64,000 bases of DNA from Hepsetus odoe (taxonomy: Eukaryota > Chordata > Actinopteri > Characiformes > Hepsetidae). The first letter of the stretch is position 1. Each line of letters starts with the position of its first letter. Positions 1 to 12,000 of this stretch are shown here, piece after piece. Below the pieces are notes generated by a model, which saw only the letters and a program-made list of their open reading frames with translations, ran no database searches and had not been told where the DNA came from. The DNA is taken from the NCBI GenBank assembly GCA_017165825.1, contig CM029374.1, positions 2,914,397-2,978,396 on the forward strand, read 5' to 3'. The position numbers and the translations under genes were made by a program.

Positions 1-251
1 ATGAACAATTTCTTATTTAGAATATAAGTCTTGCAAATGGCAAAAACACTGAACCATAAATTCTAACAATTTAGCTGTATGCAATGGTCAAAGGACATGT
101 TTAGTTGTCTACAAAGCACAGACCTGCACATTTTAATTGGTGTTTATATGCTGAATTGTACAAAATTGAGAAAACATAAAAGCCATACTAGGTTATTCTA
201 CAGAAGTTTAACAGAACACTGAAACTGCATTAAACTCCATGCCATATTTAA

Positions 252-445
252 GTGGTTAGTGGTTAGGGAGTTAGCCCCGCATCGGAAGATTGTGGGTTCG
301 ATCCCCACCCCAGTGGGCTGCCCTGAGGTACCGTCCCCGTCACTGCTCCCCGGGCGCTTTCAATAGCTGCCCACTACTGCACGTGTGTGTATATGGGTGA
401 AATGCAGAGGATGAATTTCCCATTCGTGGGATTATAAATAAAAGG
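252..445 (+). mobile_element. tRNA-derived SINE, TCACTTT family, 3'-truncated
   Basis: It has the head (agtggttagggagtt), the tRNA B box (gggttcgatcc), then the family body (ctgccctgaggtacc, ctgctccccgggcgctttcaa, aatgcagagg). It lacks the usual TCACTTTCACTTT end. Confidence 0.85.
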
Positions 446-461
446 ATTATTATTATTATTA

Positions 462-622
462 AATGTTTTCTGTGTTTAACCCCATCACACGCCCACACTG
501 GGCAGCATCCAGTGCCCAGGTAGCAGTGATACCATACCAAGGTACTTCAGTGTAACCTCCAGGGTCTTGGACTCAAACCCACAACCTTCAGATCATGGGG
601 CCTATTCCCCTTACCACCTACC
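462..622 (-). mobile_element. tRNA-derived SINE of the same family, inverted copy
   Basis: It reads on the minus strand with the B-box complement (ctcaaacccacaacct) and the body motif around ggtacttcagtgtaacctcc. It forms a tail-to-tail inverted pair with the copy at 252-445. Confidence 0.75.
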
Positions 623-794
623 AACACTTCCTTTTTAAAACCAACAAAATGTTTTGATGTAACTGTAACTAGCTGTCCATTATTGCATTATAAACCCTCT
701 TTAATTGTAAATAAAACTCTTTAATAAAAAGAGTTTGGAAAAATGTAAAAAGATATAAATGTAAAAATGTGGAATATCAGCCCTTTAATCTCAC

Positions 795-1611
795 CTTTAT
801 TGAAAACTCCCACCACCCCTACAATGGTGGGCATGCTGGCATAGAGTTCCTCAGCTTTTTGTGCGGGATGGACCCCTGCTGCCCTGTGAAGGTCGATAGG
901 AGAACTGTCGTCTGGGGCATAGCGATGAGTTGCTGTCCTCTTCCTGTTTCCCCTTCTCCTGGTCTCTGAGTCCACTGCCTTGAACTGCATCGTTTGGTCC
1001 TCCTCCATCCCGGCCTCCAGAACAGCCGCAGCTGGGGGACTCTGCGAAAGGGCCGACGTCTGCGGGCTAGTCACCTCTCCAGGGTACTCGTACTTGGACT
1101 GGGTCTCCTCCTGGTGGTCCCACAGGATGTTCTGAGAAGCCGTGCCGACCTCCACGCCCTCATTTGAAATGTTCTCACTACCGTCCTGAGCAGGACTTCC
1201 CTCTGACAGGCACAGGTAGTGGCTGTCGTCCTCCTTGGTGCTGATCTCCAGAGAGGACTTGATGAAGGACTTGCAGTAGGTGATGACGTCGTCCATCTGC
1301 AGGTAGCTGGCAGCTGACATCACCTCAATCACGTTGGTGCTGTTGAGCTCCAGCTGGCCCGAGTACACAAAGTCCAGGATGACGGTGAAGGTGTCGGGGC
1401 TGAAGACATCGAAGGAGGCGCTGACCGGCTCCAGGCTGTCCTTGGCCCCCTGAGAAAGCAGCATGCGGAAGTAGCCGCTGCTGCCGAACAGGACGTTGCG
1501 GTGCGCCCGGAAGAGATGTCCCTCCACCAGGACGTTGCAGTCGCAGAAGAGCTCCTGGCGCCGCTGCTGGTCCAGCTGCTTCAGGAGGCAGCTCTGGTGG
1601 TTGGCCGACAT
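795..1611 (-). CDS. zbtb8a: ZBTB8A-like BTB/POZ zinc-finger protein, first coding exon (3' partial)
   Basis: The exon encodes about 272 residues of a BTB/POZ transcription regulator. Seen: the protein starts MSANHQSCLLKQLDQQRRQ and runs through a full BTB fold (about residues 1-125) with FCDCNVLVEG, FRAHRNVLFGSSGYFRMLLSQ, FSPDTFTVILDFVYSGQLEL and NVIEVMSAASYLQMDDVI. These match ZBTB8A better than ZBTB8B as I remember them. A Ser/Thr/Glu-rich linker with the basic run RRRGNRKR follows, then ELYASMPTIVGVV near the exon end, as in ZBTB8A just before the zinc fingers. I end the exon at a strong donor (AAG|GTGAGA). The start is the ATG at 1611, just inside an acceptor (ctttctttcag) at 1640, so upstream in-frame codons are intronic. 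The C2H2 fingers are not in the window; their exons must lie left of position 1. Family role: BTB dimerisation and nuclear transcription control. The paralogue assignment is fairly sure. Confidence 0.88.
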
Positions 1612-1640
1612 GTCCGCGCTCGTCCATTTGTGCACCAGCC

Positions 1641-2929
1641 TGAAAGAAAGTCCAAATATTTGCCTCAGCAAAAAAAGATGCAGTATTTGCATGACTTCGT
1701 TCCAAAAAAGGGGAACGGCTCCTTTCTGCCCATGCAATGTAAATAATGCAGGTCCTGAGACAAAGACAGCAGTGTAGAGAAAGAGACTTCCTTCTGCAAA
1801 AGCCTCCATCTGGACGAATTCTTTTTTCAAAGATAATTCTTTACTGTGGCTTAATTTATCCTAGAACACAAAACTGACCTTTTTGACCTTGCAGTTCATG
1901 TCCCTGGTAACAGGAACAGGAAACGGAAAAGCTATTTTTTCTATCAGCAGATTGTCAGTGAGCTCCACAGTGTTCCTCCTCCAATATTGGGCAATATGAT
2001 GATATTTATCGTTTTTATGATAAATTACATCAAAGTATTCCTGAGATCATAAGATCTTCAGTAATTAAGACCAGCTGTTCCTCATCATGAGAGCATGGAT
2101 AGTCCAGTTTAACTGGATTTAGTGCAGCACAGAGGGTGAGATGTTGATGAAAACCATTGCATTCATATTTTGTGGCACTACTGGCTCCTTACCATTTATT
2201 TTCCCAAAAAACATTGCATATTGGAGTAGAATATTATTCTTTCCATATATTGCCGACCCTTAATTTGAACATTTCTGCATATGGAAGGGTTCTCATAAGC
2301 GTAGTGCCTCTGAAAAGTGACCAGAATCATGCAGTTGGTCAGAGGTACAGATGATTTCCAGGAAACGGATCATATATGGTACAATCTTTATGATAACAGT
2401 TCACATTGGGTCAGTGGTGAGCAGTCATCCCGCAGCAAGAAGGTTGTGGGTTCAGTACTATATCATCTATATTTAGGTTTATATATACACATGAGTAGAT
2501 GGATGGATATATTATTGCTAAGAAAATAAGACTTTCTTTAATTTATCACACTAATGATAATTATTTGTTATATTCATTATATCGTTCCTCCTATCCTGAG
2601 CCATGCAACAGCTTTTCATGAACAAATCTTCATCACATTCAAAACTGTTAAAGCCTCACTGTCGTTGATGGAAACAATTCAATTCAACACTGTTAAATAA
2701 TAAATGTTCTTTAATTAGAAAAGAATATCAAGATGCAAATGAACCCAGCATCATCCTTTTGCCCAGCCCTAGATTTTCCTATCCAGATCCCAGTGCTGGA
2801 GCCAGTCTACCAGCTGTGCTGATATATTACTGATCGCTTACACAGTATTATTAAATGTGGTCTATAATTGAAGTAGCCCTTTTCTGGGCCATCCTCCACT
2901 GTTCCCAAATCCTTTGTTTCCAGCGGCTC
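1641..2929. other. Intron of the ZBTB8A-like gene, no other gene seen
   Basis: This is AT-rich intron sequence. Around 2405-2465 there is a short SINE-like fragment with a possible B box (gtgggttcagtac). I see no conserved coding exon and no structured repeat here. Confidence 0.5.
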
Positions 2930-3700
2930 ACACCTTGCGCTCTGAATGGCTGCGACGCCTGTCAATCAAGCCGTGTTGCCACACCCCGCGCTAGTTCTCT
3001 CCCCGCCGTCCCCATCCACCAGCGTCGGGATTGGCTCCGCGCGCGGGAGGCGAGACTCTAGCGAGCCAATCGTGGCGTAGGGGGAGGGGCTTGTGGCCCA
3101 CACGAGCGGGAGTTAATAAACGCCATTTCTCAATCGGGTAACAACAATTGGGGTAGCGGGGTAAATAAATGGGAGTAAAGATGGGGTAATAAGGAGTCTA
3201 TAGGGGCTGGAAAAAGCACTAAAGTGCGATTTATTCTCTTTTCGGAGTGATAACGAACCAGGCAGGACAAGGCATGCCCAATGTCCCGCCGTAACTGAAG
3301 AGGTCTGGATGGTCAGAGGGGTCGAGAATGTGGAATAATGTAAGAAGATTGTGATGGAGGTAAAAATGAGGTCGCGCTTGCAAAACAGAGCGGCGTAAAA
3401 AAACAAAAAAAATCAAACGAAACAAGCCGGACGCCCGTTGCCTCCGTGGAAGCCGCTACACCCGCCCGGACTGCAGCTCCGCGTCCACACCTCTGCACCG
3501 CCCCCTCTCAGCGGGCTCTCCGCGGGGGATCACAGCCAGGCTCCGCGGCTGCAGGAGGGGCAGCAGCCCGCCCGGGGCGCCCCGGGACCCGCGGTTCTGC
3601 CCGCACTGCGCGGCGGCGCGGCGGCGCTCTCTGCTCGGGCGCGGAGCTCCGCCCGCCCCTCCTCCTGCTCTGAATAAACCCAGCCCAAAATACTCACTGC
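2930..3700. promoter_or_regulatory. CpG-rich, promoter-like GC block with CCAAT and GC boxes
   Basis: The stretch is GC- and CpG-rich compared with the AT-rich sequence on both sides. It has CCAAT boxes in both orientations (gggattggct near 3028 and gagccaatcg near 3062) and a GC-box-like ggggaggggc near 3080. It lies within the inferred first intron of the ZBTB8A-like gene and could be a second or bidirectional promoter. No convincing plus-strand coding exon follows. Confidence 0.45.
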
Positions 3701-3830
3701 CGACCCGAATCGCTCGGTGTCCGGAACGGTCTACACGGCCCGCTTTCGCACACCATCTCCATGTCTGGGCTCTTTTCCACCCCCTCCAGCTTTCGGAGAC
3801 CACTTCCTGCTTAGCCCGAAAGACCCGTTT
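3697..3830 (-). promoter_or_regulatory. Probable 5' UTR exon and promoter of the ZBTB8A-like gene
   Basis: On the minus strand a strong donor (GGCA|GTGAGTATTT) lies at about 3696/3697, at the end of a GC-rich stretch. It would join to the acceptor at 1640 in front of the BTB exon. Transcription would then start near 3.75-3.83 kb, close to a TG/CA repeat block (3831-3920). The exon assignment is inferred from splice signals and CpG richness only; no transcript evidence is available. Confidence 0.45.
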
Positions 3831-3921
3831 GTGTGTGTGTGTGTGTGACTCTTGCTGACGTGGGTGTCCACCGAGCCCGTCCCTTCACACACACACACAC
3901 TCACACACACACACACACCCG
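3831..3921. repeat. (GT)n and (CA)n microsatellites
   Basis: A (gt) run near 3831-3847 and a (ca) run near 3888-3918 are separated by about 40 bases. They are mutually complementary and lie at the inferred promoter of the ZBTB8A-like gene. Confidence 0.9.
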
Positions 3922-3959
3922 CCCGCTTTTCTCCTCGCCTTCAAGCTCAAAAGAGGCAA

Positions 3960-4760
3960 ACGATTCAACCATCAAAGAGTCGATTCGATTCACGCCGCCC
4001 CGAACATTCGACTCCTCTCGGAGATTTCGTCAAGATTCAGAGATTTTCCGTTACAAGCGCGTTGAACTGTCAGAGTCACCCAATCAGCATCCGAATCAGA
4101 ATCGAATATTTGGTACCAAGCATCAAAGTGTCGATTCGATTCGATTCGAGCACCCCAACAGCACCCGGGGATTGATACTTTGAGCCTCATGGAGAATTCA
4201 TCAGGGCTCACAAATATTTACTCTCACGATTAAACCGCTTTACATGATCAAATGGCCAAGAATCGCCTATTTGGTAGTGAATTCAAATCGAATCGTGTGA
4301 GTCAGTAATCAAATTAAATGCATTTTAATTCAATTAAATGCATTAATGTTCAATTGTAACTGTTCTTTAATTGTGATACACCCCGAAAGAAATATTATGA
4401 AATTTGTCTCAATATTGTTCTATTGCTCAGCCAAAGTTTTCCTACCCGAAGCTTCTTATGATTAAATCTTAATCGCGTTGATCATGTCGAAATGACTCAG
4501 AACTGCTCATCTGAACCAAATCGAAACATGTCAATAATTGAAGCGATTCAAAGGACTGGTGTTTATTAGTAAGTGGTCTTCAGTCACGATACACTCCAAA
4601 AGAATATTGTGAGGAATTATATCACAATTACTATGAATATCATCATATTGCCCAGTCCTGCAGCTTTTACTGAATAAACCTTTGTGTCAATAATCTAAAT
4701 ATTTGAAATATTTAATTAATGCATTTAATATTTATTTAATAATATTTAATACTAATTTGT
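3960..4760. other. AT-rich region with degenerate gattcgattc motifs; possible old DNA transposon remnant
   Basis: Motifs of the form tcgattcgattc recur near 3979, 4131 and, as aatcgaatcg, near 4285. The stretch near 4131-4165 reads on the minus strand as a gttggggtgctcgaatcg end, which resembles a non-autonomous hAT terminus. No coding sequence is seen. The family assignment is a guess. Confidence 0.3.
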
Positions 4761-4829
4761 TTGTATTAATTAGTTTCAGATGAAAAGTTCTAACCCTTGT
4801 CCGAATTCCCTTGTGAAACTCCACAAGTC

Positions 4830-5470
4830 ACACCCTAGCATCGTCGTCTCCAGCCCATATAACAAAGCTGGTCTCACTACTGTCCTGTAAACCTTCCCTT
4901 TTACTCTAGCTAGTACCCATCTGGGGGGCAGCGGTGGCCTAGTGGTTCGGGCGTTGGCCAAGTGATCGGAGGATCGGGGGTTCGAACCCCTTCCCAATGG
5001 GTTGCCCTGAGGTACCCTTGAGCAAGGTGCCGTCCCCGTCCCGCTCCTCCCTGCGATGGGCTGGCGACCTGTCCGGGGTGCGTCCCCCGTCCTCGCCCTG
5101 TGTGCACTGGGTTGGACTCCAGCACTCCCCCGCGACCCCATTTGGGACAAGCGGCAGAAAATGGATGGATGGATGGATGGATGGATGGATTGTACCCGTC
5201 TGTCATAGATCACTCCAGCCATTCTTCTCCACCTGCCTGCACTCTCTTCTTCTCCTCTCTTCCACACTCGCCGTTACTCTGAACTGCTGATTCCAAGCAT
5301 TTAAACTCCTCCACCTTTGTTACCTCTACTCCCTCCATCCTAACCACTCCGCTGTCCTTCCTTTCGTTCACATTCATGTATTCAGTCTTTGTCCTACCGA
5401 TTTAATTCCTCTCCTCTCTAGAATATATCTCCAGGGTCTCCTCAAGCTGCTCCCTACTCTACAGACAATA
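4830..5470 (-). mobile_element. Non-LTR retrotransposon (LINE) reverse-transcriptase C-terminal fragment, split by a SINE
   Basis: On the minus strand, 5203-5470 encodes decayed text with EYMNVNERKDSG, VEEFKCLESAVQSNGECG and KKRVQAG. On the other side of the SINE it continues as ARVKGKVYRTVVRPALLYGLET. These are typical of the C-terminal RT region of abundant teleost LINEs. It is an inactive fragment with stops and frameshifts. Confidence 0.8.
4924..5191 (+). mobile_element. Chimeric tRNA-derived SINE with (TGGA)n tail, flanked by target-site duplication
   Basis: The 5' part has the same tRNA head as the TCACTTT SINEs (A box tggcctagtgg, B box gggttcgaacc). The 3' part (gggctggcgacctgtc, ccagcactcccc, gacaagcggcagaaaatgg) ends in (tgga)n, like the 3' ends of fish LINEs. 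Flanks gtacccatctg (4913-4923) and gtacccgtctg (5192-5202) form an 11-bp duplication with one mismatch. The element sits inside an older retrotransposon reverse-transcriptase fragment. Confidence 0.9.
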
Positions 5471-5622
5471 ATAATGAAAATTAATTATAATTACATTAAA
5501 TTTTAACTACTCATTTATTTAAAAACCAGATAAAAATGCTAATCAACTCGATCAATCCCCAAAAAGGCTCCAAACTGTGAAATGATCACTGCTGCAGGGT
5601 AAACATTAAAGCCTCCTTAAAG

Positions 5623-5628
5623 TTTATT
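5623..5628 (-). terminator. Candidate GALE polyadenylation signal (AATAAA)
   Basis: tttatt on the plus strand reads AATAAA on the GALE sense strand, about 420 bases past the stop codon at 6050. It is the nearest convincing hexamer, but usage is inferred. Confidence 0.5.
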
Positions 5629-6049
5629 ATGAAAAGTCTACAATATTTATATTCACAAATTCCCTTTTTATTATAACTTTCATTATGTAACTGAAAAAAG
5701 CACCTAGTTTCACGCATGTACAGTTACACAGAGAAGCCGAGTCTGAACACAAAAATAATCTGACAATTTTCCCCAAAAAGAATGAAATGAATATTATCAG
5801 ACAGAAGAGACAGACGACAGACAACTTTGGCCCAATAAAAATAATTTGATCAGAAATCTAATTCAGAAATAATAAAAAAGACAAAGATTCATTAGGAAGA
5901 CGATGTCTAGGTAAAAATAATTTAAAGAAAACAGAAACTGAAATGTTAGGAATGTAAGTCATAGTGTCATGAGGTTTCAAATCAAGTTGTGAGGAAACCA
6001 AGGACATGGCTGGTGTTCTCTTTCTCTCGTTCTCAGGACTGTGTCTGTA

Positions 6050-9000
6050 TCACTGCTCTGTGCCGTTACAGAAGCCCGTGGGATTCTGGGACTGCCAGCG
6101 CCACAGGTCTTCACCTGTCAGAAGAAGAAATTACATCATATTTGCGTTCCGGGAGTATACGATCCATCGCAAATCAGTTACGAGCCTCAAACAAACCCCC
6201 CTCAGCCAGGAGAGGACTAGTGTCCAAAGGTTATTTCTTTGTACTGAAGCTGTGAACGAAATGTTCTGTTTCTTCAGCATGCTATCATCTTCAGGTGAAA
6301 GTGACAAGCTATCGTTGTGAAACAAAGCACCCCACGGAGAACCAATGCATCCCCTGTATTTAACCCACCCACACCGTGCAGCAGTGGGCAAGCCAAGTCC
6401 AGCGCCCAGGGAGCAGTGATGGAGACGGTACCTTGCTCAAGGGTACCTCAGGGCAACCCACTGATCTGGGATTTGAACCCATGACCTTCCAATCCTGGAG
6501 TCCCTAAACTACACCACTGCTGCCCCAAGTGCAAGATTATGATGTGGGATTTGTATGATGATGCCGATATGTTTCCTGTACGTCACTACCGATACAAAAA
6601 AAAAAAAATCATTGAATAAATTGGGACTGCAAATACATAGATCAGGAAAATAACAAATATACCTCAGCTTTATTTCTGCAAGATTAAAAACGAGGTTAAA
6701 GAAGAAAAAAAAAAAAGATATAAGCCAGTATTCCAGTGTCACCTTAACATTCTGCTTATCCTGACAGCAATAAATACTTAATAAATATCTGTTTTAAAAT
6801 GATATTTTCAAGCTTGTGATTCTAATATTAATTTACTGAATATAAATATATAAAATCTACTGACATCATACCACTGACGAAGAGAAAGAACAGTTCATAC
6901 GTACACATTCTCTCCAGGCCAAAGTCAGCCTTCCAGTCCAGCTCTTTTTCTGCCTGTCGAGGGTCCGCATAACATGAGGCGATGTCTCCGTTTCTCCGGG
7001 CGGCAATCTTGTATGCGATCTGCACCAAAAAAGTCAAACATTCTACTGCAGAAGTGCAAGAAGCTGATGTTCAGAAATGAGCCACCAATTTCCCACAAAT
7101 CCCACCTCTCTTCCAGAGGCCTTTTCCATGGCCTTCACCATCTGCAGCACGGAGTAGCCCGTGCCTGTACCCAGGTTATACACCTGTGAGGAGGGAAGGA
7201 GGAAGAGCAAGGATGAGTGAAACAATTAAACAGGAGAAGAAAAGTAAGGGAAAAAATGATGTCAAAACACCTTGCAGCCACAGTTTTCCTTCAGTTTCTT
7301 GAGTGCAGCGATGTGTCCCTTTGCCAAATCCACTACATGAATATAATCCCTGACTCCTGCACACACAGAGAGAGAGAGAGAACAAGCTTGTCACTGTATT
7401 TGTTGAATGTACTTATACTATCATTCAAAAGTTTTGAATCTATTATTAATAACATAATAATTAATTTTGGATTACAATCAGTTCAGCAAATGACAAAAAG
7501 AAGTCTTTTTTATCAAATGATGCGCAAAGTTTGATCATCACATCTGAAATATTTCACTATTTCACTTTTTCTATTTCACTATAAATTTATCCCAACACTA
7601 CCCAGCTTGCTCAGCCTCTGCTTTCTCTTTTCATTAGGCTCATCTATGACTCCGTTCATCATTCTTTATAAAAGTAAAAAGTGAAAGTGACTATTTGTCA
7701 TTGTGAAACATGGCACACGGAGAACCACAGCAAAATGCTTCCAGTGTATTTAACCCACACACACCGTGAAGCAGGGAGCAGTGATGGAGACAGTATCTTG
7801 CTCAAGGGTATCTCAGGTCAACCTACTGGTCTGGGATTCAAACCCATGACCTTTCCGATCCTGGGGCAAATTCCCTAAACACTAGGCCACCGCTGTCACC
7901 AGAACAACACACTTCATTTCCTCCTGTTTCACTGCTTCCAATGGTGGTTGTAGTCTAGGGGTAGGAAGCTCAGGTGTAAACCAATATGGGTTCCAGGGTT
8001 CCTTAAGCGGGCAGCGGTGGCCTAGTGGTTAGGGAGTTGGCCCCACATCGGAAGATTGTGGGTTCGATTCCCTCAAAAGTAGGTTGCCCTCAGGTACCCC
8101 TGAGCAAGGTACCGTCCCCGTCACTGCTCCCCGGGCGCTTTCAATATGTTGTGTGCATGGGTTAAAAGCAGAGGTCCAATTTCGTTGTGGTTCATGGTGT
8201 GCAGTGCTGTGACCTCGCAATGACAAGGGTTGTCACTTTCACTTTTTTTTTTAACCCCGAGTGTCTCCAGGGGGGACTGTCCCTGTAATTAGGACATGGA
8301 AGTCGCTCTGGATAAGAGCGTCTGCTAAATGCCGTAAATGTTTTCTAATTACAGCCTAAATTAACTGGCTAACTTCATTCTGACAATCAAGTTTTCTCAC
8401 ATCGTTTATTTTTAGCCACAAACATTTTCATTTGTTAAGTCCTGCTGGTGTGAGTTTCTTTAGTGGAGAAGACAGATTTCTAGTGGCCTGCAGATATCTT
8501 ATCATTCAAACACCAAACCGATTAATCGAAAAATCGACCTCTTATTATCAATTATCTTTTTATCACACTCTCAGTGTTTAAGTCCAGACTAAAGACTTGC
8601 TTGTTTAGTCAGGCTTTTAGTAATTAATTCTCCTGTTAGTTAAGAGGTGCAGATCCAGGGGTTCACAGATACAGAGAATTACAGTAAACTGGGATGTTGG
8701 TGCTGCTGGCACATGCTGAGGATGGAACTATATTCATGGCTATTACCTGTTCCATCAGCTGTGTTGTAGTCGTTTCCAAACACATTCAGATGTTTTCTTC
8801 TGCCAATAGCTACCTGGGACACAAAATGACCAAAAGTACTTTGAATCTGTAACACCATCCGATAATAATCCTTTGGTTCTGACTGGTCAGACGACTCACC
8901 TGGGCCACGTATGGTAGAAGATTATTCGGGATGCCTTGTGGGTCTTCGCCGATTTGCCCTGAGACATGAGCACCAATGGGGTTGAAGTACCTGAGCAGCA

Positions 9001-12000
9001 CTGCGTTCCAGTCCTGGGAGAGGAATTAGATTAGAGAAGGAGTGTACAGGAGAAAAGCTTCTCATGTATCTAATAATGTACTTTTTATACACAATATAGC
9101 TTTCGGAGGGTCTGGCGATTGAAGGAACTGAATCTGAGAAAGATCTTGCAGTTTGCCAAGAAGGTCGATGGAAAGGAAGTAGACCCTGCTTAAAAACACC
9201 CACCCACCCCTCACTCCCAACCCCAGTCGCACACACGGTTTTCTACCACCCACCTTTTCGGCACTGCACTGATCACGGATCATCTCCTCAATGAAGAATT
9301 TGGTCTTCCCGTAAGGGTTTGTGCAGCCACCAGCAGGATGCTGTTCGTCAATGGGCAGCTTCTGAGGATCACCATAAACCGTCGCTGAGCTGCTGAACAC
9401 CAGATTATGGACCCCATGAGCCTGCATCACCTAAAACACACACACACACACACACACTTCACTACAGATGCATACATGATCTTATTCCTAAAGGCTGAAC
9501 AGAACAAGTCTTCAGACGGATGCCCTCATTGAACATATGGAAACGTTCCTCGGTACATAACATCAAATGAAACAAATTACTCTGGCATGGCATCAAATGA
9601 AAGTTTAGAACTTGCGTTGTTCTACTTTCTCCACATTTAAGGATGAAATGTAGATGAAATCATAGGCAATGGAGGACCTGTGAAAGGCTGCTTGTGACAT
9701 CAAGCATGGCGTTTGCTCACCTCTAGAAGGTTGATGGTCCCTGTGAGGTTGACCCTGTAGTAGCGTAAGGGCTGTTCTACTGATTCTCCCACTGCTTTCA
9801 GCCCAGCAAAGTGCATCACTGCATAGAAAGAGTGCTGTGGAACAGAGAGAGAACCATGCTGTTACATAGTGCCAACACTAGAGAGCATCAGGAAACACTT
9901 AATATCCCTGATCGTGACGTCCATATAAAATGAGCTCTGGTTAACTCTGAGATGTAATTACTAATAAATAACATAGTTATATAATATTAGACACAATGTC
10001 CCACAAAGGGTTTCCAGATCGTTCCAGTTCAGTTCCTTATAGGATGAACTATAAAGAAATTCAACCTAACATAAATGTTCTTCCTTTCAAAGGGTCCTTC
10101 TAAAAGACCTTTTTTGCTATATGGAGGTTCTCTGAACTTTTTCAGCCACTGTATAGTGAATTGACACAGAGATTCAATTCAATTCAATTTATTCTTGTAT
10201 AGCGCCTTTTACAACACAGTTGCCCCAAGGCACTTTACATTGGTGGTAGATGGTGGAGCAGGTTACAGTAATAGATGTTAAAGCTGGACGACTACGAAGG
10301 AGAGGAACCAAAAACTCCACTGTGTGGAGAAAAAAAACCTCTGAGGGTCCAAGGTCGATCGGCTACCCAACCCCCTTGATCAGAAGATCACAAGCTCTTG
10401 AGTGGTATCCATCCAAAAGATCATAACTGGTTTTGTGCTTTTCTTCGATCACTCTCAGAGCCAGCATGGACATGTGGTGATTAACACAGTAGCTGTTTGT
10501 GGTCTCCTTGCTCGTTTGCTCCAGGTGACTCAGAAGAAGTCTGTGGTAGCCTTCACCATCCCAGGGCTGGTGGTTTTATGAGATTGAGTCCTAGCTAGCA
10601 GGTGAAATTGTGCAGACCAGAGTAGCAGAAAACAAGGACACTTATCCAGGACACTTAATTTCAGCTTTAAAACAGTCAAACAAACCATTTTATTGACAAT
10701 TTTAAGCTTTTGTTTTTCAGAAAAAGAAATTTCTAGATGAGATGGGTTTCAAATTACTGAGGGAGAACATTTCCTCCATGGGCTCCTTACTCAATGGTGA
10801 AGATATGTCAGCACTAATACCCAAGGACTCCGTTATCATTCGCCAGCCATAACATTCTCCCCGCCACTGAGAATGTCCCAACAGAGCTGCACATACTGGA
10901 TTAGGGCACATCGGCTGCTGGAGATACTGAACCCACATGAGAAGTTCACATCTCCACCCTCCTTCACCTCACCTGAAGCTACTCACAGCTGTTGCTTTCC
11001 CAGTCAGCCAGTTAAATTATAACTCCACCACGTTTATTAACAGCTTCAGGGATCCAATGGCTCCTACCTCAATTCACTACCTGTACCTCAGAGAACGAGA
11101 CAGGGAGCTTTACTCTCGTCCCCGTCGTCAGAAGGGGTGCTGCACAGGGGAGACGTCACCCCATCCTCAAGTGCTCTGATTGATATGTTTTGGGTTCTCG
11201 CGAGCACAGCACCAACTGCAGCAGCCGAATGTCTTTAAATCAAGTTTGCACTCTGTAGACCGTTAATCGCTCATTCCAGTACTAACCAGGAAGAGGGAAA
11301 CCAGGAAGTACACATCAAATACTCATCCAGTCTGCAGTATGTAAAAAATGGGACAGCGCACAGGTAATTAGGTTCACTCTCCTTTCTCTGTTTTGATTTA
11401 ATGATTTAATTACAGATTTAAAAACATGGTTAAATGGAGCAAATGCTGAAGCTGTGATATATAACTATGTAAACCTCTTGGGTTCTGGTAAGAAAAGGCG
11501 GCATTGATTAATCTTTCCAAGCAAGCAGTTGACACATGATGCCCGTTTCCTTATTCTTTTGCAAAATCTATTGTTTTTGCTTTCACCATGCATTTCTGTT
11601 CTCTTTTCTTTCAAATGCTTTGGATTTTGTATTTGTGAAGCACTTTGTGGGGCAGCGGTGGCCTAGTGGTTCGGGCGTTGCCCAAATGATCGGAGGATTG
11701 GGGGTTCGAACCCCTTCCCAATAGGTTGCCCTGAGGTACCCTTGAGGAAGGTGCTGTCCCCATCACTGCTCCCCGGGCGCTTTCAATAGCTGCTCACTGC
11801 TGCACAGTGTTTGAGTGTGCATGGGTTAAGTGCAGAGGTCCAATTTCGTTGTGGTTCATTGTCTGCTGTGCTTTGACCTCGCAATGACAAGGGTTGTCAC
11901 TTTCACTTTTTTTCACTTTCACTTTGAATAACTAGTCAATGAAAGGTGCTTTACAAATAAACATGCTCATAAATAAATATAAATGGCTCTTTTAAGAATT

